NCBI GenBank assembly: GCA_964432985.1
Contig: CAYSPT010000108.1
Span: 1 to 10,803, forward strand
Source of the DNA: CAYSPT01 sp964432985
GTDB lineage: Bacteria; Muiribacteriota; CAYSPT01
DNA: 10,803 nt
Direction of reading: 5' to 3'
The notes below the pieces were generated by a model. It did no database searches. It had not been told where the DNA came from and saw nothing but the letters and a program-made list of their open reading frames with translations. Shown here piece by piece: positions 1-6,268 of the stretch. Position numbers and translations under genes: made by a program. Within the stretch, counting starts at the first letter, position 1; each line of letters starts with the position of its first letter.

Positions 1-15
1 CCCTGTGACTGGTTA

Positions 16-45
16 TTTACACTATGACCCTCGATAGTATAGAAT
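16..45 (+). promoter_or_regulatory. Probable sigma70-type promoter of the zupT-like gene
   Basis: TTTACA at 16-21 can act as a -35 box, with TATAGA (38-43, 16-nt spacer) or TAGAAT (40-45, 18-nt spacer) as the -10 box. Transcription would start near 50-52 and leave a leader of roughly 60 nt before the ATG at 115. The assignment rests on hexamer match and position only. Confidence 0.45.
18..41. promoter_or_regulatory. Inverted repeat in the promoter spacer, possible operator
   Basis: ACTAT at 21-25 and ATAGT at 34-38 form an inverted repeat separated by 8 nt. One mismatch further out the match extends to TA/TA at 18-19 and 40-41, giving 7 of 8 matching half-site positions. The repeat sits between the -35 and -10 boxes of the putative promoter of a metal transporter gene, where a repressor would block polymerase. 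I do not recognise it as a known Zur, Fur or MntR box, so the operator role is inference. Confidence 0.25.
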
Positions 46-114
46 TGTGCTTATCTGTCTGACAATATGCAGCCGGGCGGACGGGCTGAATACAAATAAT
101 AAGGAACTACTTCA

Positions 115-990
115 ATGGAGACAAATACACTGTTGTTTGCATTTGGTCTGACGTTGTTTGCCGGCTTGTCAACTGGTGTCGGCAGCGCATTGGCCTTTTT
201 TACCAGGCGGACTAATACCAGGTTCCTGTCAGTGGCACTGGGATTTTCCGCTGGTGTCATGCTCTATGTATCCTTCGTGGAAATTATCGTTAAAGCGCGA
301 GACGCCCTCGTGAGCGCCTTTGCCGTCAGTCATCCGGAAGAGGTAGCCGTACGGTATGCTTCGTGGTCGACAGCCGGAGCGTTTTTTGGTGGGATTTTCC
401 TCATCGCGCTCATTGATAAACTCATTCCATCGTACGAAAACCCCCACGAGATTCACCGGGTTGAAGAGATGAGCGACGGGGATGAAACCATGGAATATGA
501 GGTCACTCCCGAGCACGAACAGCGGGATATTCAAGCCAAAAAACTCTTCCGGATGGGCCTGTTTACCGCCCTGGCCATCGCCATCCACAATTTCCCTGAA
601 GGCCTGGCCACCTTTACCGCCGCTTTAAGCGACCCGGCCCTGGGGATCCCCATCGCTATAGCCATCGCCATCCACAATGTACCGGAAGGCATTGCCGTCG
701 CCATTCCCATCTATTTTGCCACAGGGGATAGGAAAAAAGCATTCTTCTACTCCTTTGCTTCCGGTCTGGCCGAGCCCCTGGGAGCCCTGATCGGGTACAT
801 CATTCTCTACCGGTTTTTCAACGACATCATCTTCGGGATCCTGTTTGCTTCGGTAGCGGGAATCATGGTGTTCATTTCCCTGGACGAACTGTTTCCGGTA
901 GCCCGGGAGTACGGTGAGCATCACCTGGCCATCTACGGGTTGGTGGCGGGCATGGCGGTCATGGCCGTAAGCCTGCTTCTTTTCCTGTAA
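115..990 (+). CDS. zupT: ZIP-family divalent metal (zinc) importer, ZupT-like
   Basis: This is an inner-membrane transporter of the ZIP family, whose bacterial ZupT members import zinc and, less specifically, iron, manganese or cobalt. The 291-residue protein carries both metal-site signatures: HNFPEGLATF at about residues 158-167 and HNVPEGIAVA at about 187-196. They lie on adjacent transmembrane helices, and an acidic residue falls in the early segment MLYVSFVEI. About eight hydrophobic segments are visible. It is somewhat longer than E. coli ZupT (257 aa). The extra length lies around helix 3 and in an acidic loop near residues 118-145 that contains several His, Glu and Asp residues and may gather metal. 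A purine-rich AAGGAA (100-105) precedes the ATG. The gene seems monocistronic. The family is clear, the exact metal is not. Confidence 0.93.
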   Translation: METNTLLFAFGLTLFAGLSTGVGSALAFFTRRTNTRFLSVALGFSAGVMLYVSFVEIIVKARDALVSAFAVSHPEEVAVRYASWSTAGAFFGGIFLIALIDKLIPSYENPHEIHRVEEMSDGDETMEYEVTPEHEQRDIQAKKLFRMGLFTALAIAIHNFPEGLATFTAALSDPALGIPIAIAIAIHNVPEGIAVAIPIYFATGDRKKAFFYSFASGLAEPLGALIGYIILYRFFNDIIFGILFASVAGIMVFISLDELFPVAREYGEHHLAIYGLVAGMAVMAVSLLLFL

Positions 991-1002
991 TCTGTAAGCC
1001 GC

Positions 1003-1041
1003 AGTTGATGGCCCGCTGCGCACCGCAGAAGAATGTCAACT
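1003..1041 (+). terminator. Two-tier imperfect hairpin after zupT, possible weak terminator
   Basis: An outer stem AGTTGA (1003-1008) with TCAACT (1036-1041) encloses an inner stem CTGCG (1016-1020) with CGCAG (1024-1028) around a 3-nt loop. It begins 13 nt past the zupT stop. Only a weak pyrimidine run (CTTTCTTG) follows, so it may be a weak terminator, a transcript-end stabiliser or chance. Confidence 0.3.
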
Positions 1042-1118
1042 ACAGCTTTCTTGTTTAAATCTCTCCCCATTGAAGTATCACTTTAAGTCTGCCGATAGAG
1101 TACGGGGAGGGTGAGTAC

Positions 1119-2444
1119 GTGATGGTAAGAAAATTAATGGTTGCTGTCATTCTGCTGGCTGCCGTTGTGTGCAACTCAGGCTGCACGTTCCAGCTTTCTC
1201 CGACAGACGAATCAAACAACTCTTTTTCCGGTGTGATTATTGGCCGGGTGGAGATGGTTTCCACCGAAAAGGCAAACGAACCGCCTGTGCCTGTGGTGGT
1301 TCAGCTGGACTGTACCTCCATTTCCGCTCTGAGCAATGCCGACGGCAGTTTTGTTATCGAAAACGTTCCGGCCGGAACCTATGGTCTTACTGCTGTTTTA
1401 AACAGTGAAATGAAGGCGCGGGCGGCGATAGTTGAGGTGCACGAAGGGCAAAACACCTATCTCGACACCCTGCAGCTCTGTCCCGTCGGTTCGGTTACCG
1501 GCAGAGTAATTCTCAACGGGATCGGATTTCCCGGGGGGACAACGGTCGCCCTGTATGGCACGGAGATGATCGTTGAGACCGCGGCCGATGGGACCTTTAT
1601 CATCACCGGTGTGCCCGCAGGAAGCTTTTCAGTTGCCGCCGGCCGTTCGGGCTACGCCTCTACTGCTTTGAACGGAGTAGTGGTGTCTAGCGGAACACAG
1701 TGTGAGGTTACCGAGATCGAACTTGTACAAATCGGCTCCCTCATAGATATCTGCTCTCTCCCAGACGGCTGGGAATACGCATATGACATGGCGGTATCTC
1801 CCAACGGAAAGTACCTGGCCTCCGTTCTTGATTCGGTGAACGGTGAAAAGGATATCTGGATTTGTGCCCTCGAAGACAGGATATGGGCAAGAGTAACCAG
1901 CACGTCACAGGCAGATGAGTACAGCCCTTCCTGGTCACCTTCGGGACTGCAAATGGTATGGCAGCGGGAAGAAGACCTCTATCTCTACGACTGTGCCTCC
2001 GGGGTGGCAGCCTTGCTTATTAAAGACGCCCACAGCCCATCGTGGTGCCGTGTCAGCAACAGCATTTATTTCGAGCAATTCGGCTCGCTGTATGTGCTGC
2101 CGTCTTCCGGCGGCTCGCCTCAATGGCTGATAGAAGGAGCTTTCTCACCGTCATGCTCCGTATCGGGCCTGATCGCCTGCGAGCGGTCCGATGGAACCTG
2201 GGTAATGCAGCACGATGGCAATAATCCTGTCCGGGTAGCCTTGTATGGCACCGCGCCCTTCTGGTCAGCCAAAAAGCAGGAAGTCCTGTATCACCAGGGG
2301 ACGAATATCAGCATGGTCGATATTGTCACCGGGACTGCTCGGGTGCTTGTTTCAGGAGCGGGAGCAGCAGCTTATGGGAACCTGTATCGGCGCCTTTATT
2401 TTTTTGAACGGACCTCTGCTTCTATCAAAGCGTTACAGCAATAA
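1119..2444 (+). CDS. Lipoprotein: two CarboxypepD_reg-like domains plus TolB/PD40-like propeller
   Basis: The N-terminus has a basic start (VRK), a hydrophobic stretch and a lipobox ending NSGC, so Cys22 is the likely lipidation site. The Asn at -3 is atypical. Two beta-sandwich repeats of the carboxypeptidase-regulatory type follow at about residues 37-118 and 123-205. Each has a typical GRV strand and an ADGSF/ADGTF...VPAG turn. The remainder, about 210-441, resembles a WD40-like/TolB propeller, with PD40-type turns such as AVSPNGKYLASV and SPSWSPSGLQMVW. It is probably anchored in the inner or outer membrane facing the periplasm or outside. The role is unknown: binding of sugar, peptide or a partner protein is family-level inference. 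GTG at 1119 and ATG at 1122 are adjacent start codons behind GGGGAGG (1104-1110), and either may be used. Confidence 0.85.
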   Translation: MMVRKLMVAVILLAAVVCNSGCTFQLSPTDESNNSFSGVIIGRVEMVSTEKANEPPVPVVVQLDCTSISALSNADGSFVIENVPAGTYGLTAVLNSEMKARAAIVEVHEGQNTYLDTLQLCPVGSVTGRVILNGIGFPGGTTVALYGTEMIVETAADGTFIITGVPAGSFSVAAGRSGYASTALNGVVVSSGTQCEVTEIELVQIGSLIDICSLPDGWEYAYDMAVSPNGKYLASVLDSVNGEKDIWICALEDRIWARVTSTSQADEYSPSWSPSGLQMVWQREEDLYLYDCASGVAALLIKDAHSPSWCRVSNSIYFEQFGSLYVLPSSGGSPQWLIEGAFSPSCSVSGLIACERSDGTWVMQHDGNNPVRVALYGTAPFWSAKKQEVLYHQGTNISMVDIVTGTARVLVSGAGAAAYGNLYRRLYFFERTSASIKALQQ

Positions 2445-2459
2445 TCTTGACAGTCGGCC

Positions 2460-2517
2460 CGTTTCCGAACGGTTGACAAGCAACCGTTTCCGAACGGTTG
2501 ACAAGCAACCGTTTCCG
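2460..2517. repeat. 25-bp direct repeat, 2.3 copies, each with an internal hairpin
   Basis: Two identical 25-bp units lie at 2460-2484 and 2485-2509, followed by the first 8 bases of a third (2510-2517). In each full unit, AACGGTTG, a 5-nt loop ACAAG and CAACCGTT form a perfect 8-bp stem whose right arm runs into the next copy. TTGACA lies inside each unit, at 2473-2478 and 2498-2503. A further TTGACA occurs just upstream at 2447-2452. The repeat therefore multiplies the -35 element of the tRNA promoter. Confidence 0.9.
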
Positions 2518-2526
2518 TAGTAGAAT
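2498..2526 (+). promoter_or_regulatory. Strong sigma70 promoter for tRNA-Pro
   Basis: A consensus -35 TTGACA (2498-2503), an exact 17-nt spacer and a -10 TAGAAT (2521-2526) place the start of transcription near 2533, about 65 nt before the mature tRNA. Only the second repeat copy of TTGACA is correctly spaced. The two upstream copies (2447, 2473) have no matching -10. No other convincing promoter was seen before the genes at 2716 and 2947, so this one may also feed them. Confidence 0.75.
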
Positions 2527-2554
2527 CCCTTCCGATGCAGCGCCGATTACAACA

Positions 2555-2570
2555 ACCGCCGTGAGGCGGT
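2555..2570 (+). other. GNRA-capped hairpin in the tRNA 5' leader
   Basis: ACCGCC (2555-2560), a GTGA tetraloop (2561-2564) and GGCGGT (2565-2570) form a perfect 6-bp stem 27 nt before the mature tRNA 5' end. The following CTTTAAG is too short a T-run for a convincing terminator, so it is more likely a leader structure removed by RNase P processing. It could also be a weak terminator for the upstream gene. Confidence 0.5.
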
Positions 2571-2597
2571 CTTTAAGAGATACCGTAATTTGCTGTT

Positions 2598-2671
2598 CGG
2601 GATGTAGCGCAGTCTGGTAGCGCACTTGCTTCGGGAGCAAGGGGTCGCTGGTTCAAATCCAGTCATCCCGA
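2598..2671 (+). tRNA. tRNA-Pro, anticodon CGG
   Basis: The sequence folds as a full cloverleaf. The acceptor stem is CGGGATG (2598-2604) with CATCCCG (2664-2670), with discriminator A at 2671. The D arm contains AGCGC...GCGC. The anticodon stem is CTTGC (2625-2629) with GCAAG (2637-2641), closing the loop TTCGGGA. The anticodon CGG (2632-2634) reads CCG proline codons. The T arm is CTGG-TTCAAAT-CCAG. The CCA end is not encoded, so it must be added after transcription. Confidence 0.97.
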
Positions 2672-2715
2672 CTTTAATTGAGCGATTCAAATGCTTGGCG
2701 GGAGCGTCTGCGACT

Positions 2716-2940
2716 ATGGACCCCGTTACCAGGGACCAGCTTCGATTCATGAAGGACCATCATGTCAGGGAACTCCGTCTCATCAAACAGATGTCCAACC
2801 GGCAATTCGAAGTGTATAAATCAAATTTTACCCTGGGAAAGCTCGATCCCGATATCAACCGGCCGGAAGCTATGGAGCTTCTTATTTCCATGATCGCTGT
2901 CAACTGGCGTTTGCAGAAGCGAACCGCTGAGAAGAGGTAG
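2716..2940 (+). CDS. Small protein of unknown function (74 aa)
   Basis: I do not recognise a family. The 74-residue product is charged and looks soluble, with no signal peptide or membrane segment. A stretch at about residues 10-35 (KDHHVRELRLIKQMSNRQFE) is probably helical, and a second helix spans about 52-70 (EAMELLISMIAVNWRLQ). The frame stays open upstream into the tRNA gene, but that part is a translated tRNA. The ATG at 2716 with GGGAG at 2700-2704 is the sensible start. Its stop lies 6 bp before the GTG of the lipoprotein gene, whose ribosome-binding site overlaps its last codons. This suggests translational coupling. It begins 44 nt after the tRNA with no terminator between. That it is a real gene is likely but not certain. 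Confidence 0.6.
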   Translation: MDPVTRDQLRFMKDHHVRELRLIKQMSNRQFEVYKSNFTLGKLDPDINRPEAMELLISMIAVNWRLQKRTAEKR

Positions 2941-2946
2941 AATAGC

Positions 2947-4044
2947 GTGAATTTCGTGAGACGAATACTGATCATTCTGCTCATTACGTGCGTGGCCGGT
3001 TGCGGAAAACCGGCTGTAGACATTGAAAAAACGGGAAAACCTGACGGGCCCTCCTGGACCTATTTTACACGGGAAAACGGGCACCTTCTATCGAACAACG
3101 TACTCGCTGTCTGCTATCAGGCTACCGGGAGCGGAGATGGTTTTCTCTGGGTCGGTACTGATGCGGGCATAGCCCGCCTGCATGGAGATAAGTGGGAGCC
3201 GTTTACCACTGAAACCGGTGCCCTTTTACCCTCGAATGTAGTCAGGTGCATAGAGGTTGATCCCCGGGTGCCGTCTACCGTCTGGTTCGGCTGTGACGGA
3301 GGGCTGGCCCGTTTTGATGCGGGCAAAGACAGGTGGATGAAGATACCCGGACCTTCGGTTCGATCGATCGCATTTGAAAACCAGCTCCTATGGGTCGGTA
3401 CCTTTGGCGGAATCCGGAAATTTGACGGAAGCACCTGGGTTGATATCTCCAAAGAGCGAAGCGGTTTGCTGGACAACAAGATAAATGTGCTGGCCACCCA
3501 GGAGAACGCGTTGTGGATCGGGACGAACCAGGGGTTGAACCGATATTACGACAGCCGCCGGCAGTGGGAGCAGTATACGGGGGGCCACAAGGTGGTTGAC
3601 ATGATATCCGGTAACATACGCGCCATGGCCGGCAACAGCGGCCTGGTGCAGAACCAGGTGTATGATATCGAAATAGATGACTCCACCATCTGGTTCGCAA
3701 CCGCAGGCGGCGTTTCTACATTTTCCACCAGCGGCAAAATCTGGACATCCTACACTGCCGATCATACGGATTGGGAGACCCGAGGAGACAAGCGAATAGA
3801 ACGTCCGGTCCCAGGAAATAGCGGGCTGGTCAATAACCGGGTGAAAGCCATTGAAAAATTGACAGACACCATGGCTATCGGCAGCATAGGAGGCCTGAAT
3901 ACCTTCGACGGTACCACCTGGAAACAATACACTACCGAGAATTCCGATCTGCCGTTCAATCGCATCACATGCCTGGAAGCGGCTCCCGATTGCCTGTGGA
4001 TAGGCCTGGAAAACTACGGCCTCGCCAGGGTGGTCTTTAAATAA
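2947..4044 (+). CDS. Lipoprotein made of seven two-component-regulator-type propeller repeats
   Basis: A short signal ending in lipobox VAGC (Cys19) is followed by a single beta-propeller. The Reg_prop-type motif, (L/I/V)W(V/I/F)G(T)...GG(L/I)...(F/Y)D....W, recurs seven times: LWVGTDAG, VWFGCDGG, LWVGTFGG, LWIGTNQG, IWFATAGG, MAIGSIGG and LWIGLENYG. The strand WTYFTRENG before the first motif is probably supplied to the last blade to close the ring. In Bacteroidetes such repeats usually form the periplasmic sensor of hybrid two-component systems. Here there is no transmembrane helix, kinase or regulator, so the protein is a standalone anchored propeller of unknown ligand. The start is GTG at 2947, preceded by AGAAGAGG (2930-2937). 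The gene is probably coupled to the small gene upstream. Confidence 0.88.
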   Translation: MNFVRRILIILLITCVAGCGKPAVDIEKTGKPDGPSWTYFTRENGHLLSNNVLAVCYQATGSGDGFLWVGTDAGIARLHGDKWEPFTTETGALLPSNVVRCIEVDPRVPSTVWFGCDGGLARFDAGKDRWMKIPGPSVRSIAFENQLLWVGTFGGIRKFDGSTWVDISKERSGLLDNKINVLATQENALWIGTNQGLNRYYDSRRQWEQYTGGHKVVDMISGNIRAMAGNSGLVQNQVYDIEIDDSTIWFATAGGVSTFSTSGKIWTSYTADHTDWETRGDKRIERPVPGNSGLVNNRVKAIEKLTDTMAIGSIGGLNTFDGTTWKQYTTENSDLPFNRITCLEAAPDCLWIGLENYGLARVVFK

Positions 4045-4180
4045 ACATCGCTTTCTGTCCTAAACTCTGACCCAACCTTTACCGATACTGATCAAGAAAT
4101 GCAGTTATTGTTGTGTCCTTGGACTATGTCCGGAGTGTTTGAATGCAATGCGTACTCAGTAGCGGAAGGGAGAAACGCAC

Positions 4181-6241
4181 ATGATGAAAGCCGCAAAACG
4201 CGGTCTATTGGTGGGTATACTCATGGTGGCGATCCTGTGCCCCATGGTCTTTGCCAGTGAATGGTTCGAAGATAACCTAAAAGTGGTGGGTAACGATTCT
4301 CAGGGAACCGCCCCGGATAATACCCAGCAGTTTGCCGATCTGACCCTGGACAACAGCGGTAACGTGCTGGCTGTCTGGGAAGATCAGCGTCACGCCGGAG
4401 AGGACGACAATATCTTTTTCTCGAAGTATTCCGGTAGTTCCTTCTCTACAAACCTGAGGGTTGATGACCAGTCCGGCGCCGATACCATCTCTGAGCAACC
4501 AAAAATCGCGGCTTCAGCAGACGGGCAGACGGTCTACGTTGTCTGGCAGGATGACCGGCAGGGAATAGGACAGTGGGATGTCTACCTGGCCCGGTCGCTT
4601 GACAGCGGCACTACCTTCTACAGCACGGGTAATCCTAACCGGGCGGTCGCATCGGGAGCCAACAACCAGAAGGAACCTGATATCGAGGTGAACTCCACCG
4701 CCTCGGTGATTCATCTGTGCTGGCTGGACACCTCTGACTGGAAGCTTGTCTACTGCCGCGAGACCAATATTGATGCGGACACTCCGTTCGGGAATACCGT
4801 GGAAGTAGACGATGTCTCCATCAATATCCAGGGAGACGAAGATTCCATGGCCGATCTCGCGGTGGACAACAACGGACTGGCCTATGTCGTCTGGAGAGAT
4901 GACCGGAGCGACAGCGACGGGGACATTTACTTTGCCAAAAACTCCACCAGCGGGGGAGCTTTCAGCGCAGCGGCCAAGGTACACCCGGATAACGGTTTTA
5001 CCCAGGAGCATGCCCAGATTTCCGTTTCTTCCGACGGAAGCAGGATTTACGTGGTTTGGGACGACAACCGTTCCGGAAATTGGGACGTGTACTTCTGCTA
5101 TTCCATCGATGGCGGCACTACCTTCAGCGCCCCCAAAGCCGTTCATGAGGTTTCGACCAACAATCAGCAGTACCCCTCCCTGACACTGGATGATTCGGGC
5201 AACATACACGTCGCCTGGCAGGATGGGCGCAACGCCGCCGGTGATCCGGATATCTATTACACCCGCTCAGTTGACGGGGGAGAAAATTTTCTTATCTCCA
5301 AGCGGGTGGACCGGATATCTTCTTCCGACGTGGCCACATCGGGAGACCAGCTCAATCCGGCCATGGCCGTTTCAGGGCAGGGTGATGTCCACGTGGCCTG
5401 GACCGATGAGCGTAACACCGGATCAGGTGACCCGTGGGACATCTATTTCTCGCGTCTCCGTCCAGGGAAACCGACTACAGGGGATCTCGACAGCGCCCGG
5501 TATCTCTCCGTCATGGGGCTGCTCGACACAGACAGCAGTAATGCCGAATTGAACCCTGTACCCGTTACCTCCCAGCTCTACGCCTTCATGAATAGACCTC
5601 TCAATGATGATTATGTGAATGCCAGCACCGTTCAGGTCAAGAAACGTGGTAATTCAGGACTCTATGACATATCTGTTCCTGGTACTGTGCACTACCTGGA
5701 GGGATCGGCACTTGAACTGGAGCTCAATTCCTCATCAATCACGTCTCAATACGCCATTATTTTTGACCCTTCCGGCAACCTCAGCCCCGGGGCCGATTAC
5801 CGAATGACACTCGTTTCCAAGAAGGCCGGCACCCTCGATGGACTACAGGACATGGAGGGTAACGGTTTTGCCGATGGAGGGGACAAGGTATTTGATTTTT
5901 CCATACGGATTCAGGACAGTTACACCATATCAAATGTTTTCAATTATCCCAACCCGAGCTCAGACGGGACCACCTACATTCGCTACACCCTCGGGTTCGA
6001 TCTGGATAGCAGCGACAGGCAGTGGATCAAGATTTACAACGCCGACGGACGGCTTGTAAGAAAACTGGACAGCGGAACGGAAACTTCCGCCTCTTCCCAT
6101 GTGTATGAAGCCGAGTGGGACGGCACTATGGATGACGGCCGGGAGGTCGTCAACGGCCTGTACCTGTACCGGGTAATCGTGCAGGATTCAGAAACAGGTA
6201 ACAGTGTTGAACGTGTTGGTAAAGCGGTAATTGCTAGATAA
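4181..6241 (+). CDS. Secreted BNR-like propeller protein with SbsA-type Ig and FlgD/T9SS-like C-terminal domain
   Basis: A Sec signal peptide (basic start KAAKRG, hydrophobic LLVGILMVAIL, cleavage near VFAS) precedes seven similar repeats over about residues 40-435. Each has a strand such as (V/I)(Y/H)VVW.D.R followed by D(I/V)YF. Three contain Asp-box-like turns: SLDSGTTF, SIDGGTTF and SVDGGENF. These features indicate a sialidase-like seven-bladed propeller. I see no clear sialidase catalytic set, so binding is likelier than hydrolysis. Residues 455-575 resemble a bacterial Ig-like SbsA (Big_5) domain. Residues 580-686 (NYPNPSSDGTT...VKIYN-like...NGLYLYRV...GKAVIAR) resemble the FlgD-Ig/T9SS type A C-terminal domain used for surface sorting. 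Strong RBS GGAAGGGAG (4164-4172). ATG at 4184 is an alternative start. No clear promoter was seen in 4045-4180. Confidence 0.88.
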   Translation: MMKAAKRGLLVGILMVAILCPMVFASEWFEDNLKVVGNDSQGTAPDNTQQFADLTLDNSGNVLAVWEDQRHAGEDDNIFFSKYSGSSFSTNLRVDDQSGADTISEQPKIAASADGQTVYVVWQDDRQGIGQWDVYLARSLDSGTTFYSTGNPNRAVASGANNQKEPDIEVNSTASVIHLCWLDTSDWKLVYCRETNIDADTPFGNTVEVDDVSINIQGDEDSMADLAVDNNGLAYVVWRDDRSDSDGDIYFAKNSTSGGAFSAAAKVHPDNGFTQEHAQISVSSDGSRIYVVWDDNRSGNWDVYFCYSIDGGTTFSAPKAVHEVSTNNQQYPSLTLDDSGNIHVAWQDGRNAAGDPDIYYTRSVDGGENFLISKRVDRISSSDVATSGDQLNPAMAVSGQGDVHVAWTDERNTGSGDPWDIYFSRLRPGKPTTGDLDSARYLSVMGLLDTDSSNAELNPVPVTSQLYAFMNRPLNDDYVNASTVQVKKRGNSGLYDISVPGTVHYLEGSALELELNSSSITSQYAIIFDPSGNLSPGADYRMTLVSKKAGTLDGLQDMEGNGFADGGDKVFDFSIRIQDSYTISNVFNYPNPSSDGTTYIRYTLGFDLDSSDRQWIKIYNADGRLVRKLDSGTETSASSHVYEAEWDGTMDDGREVVNGLYLYRVIVQDSETGNSVERVGKAVIAR

Positions 6242-6268
6242 GCTTATATCCTGTAAGGAGATGGGACT

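Noticed and set aside
2598..2671. tRNA-Pro as an integration site of a mobile island
   Set aside because: No integrase or transposase gene and no second copy of the tRNA 3' end were seen in the window.
2626..2715. N-terminal extension of the small protein (start inside tRNA-Pro)
   Set aside because: The extension translates the anticodon arm and T arm of the tRNA, a common artefact. The ATG at 2716 has its own ribosome-binding site.
4181..6241. Sialidase or other glycoside hydrolase
   Set aside because: Asp-box-like turns support the propeller fold only. I could not find the arginine triad, tyrosine/glutamate pair and catalytic aspartate in a sialidase arrangement.
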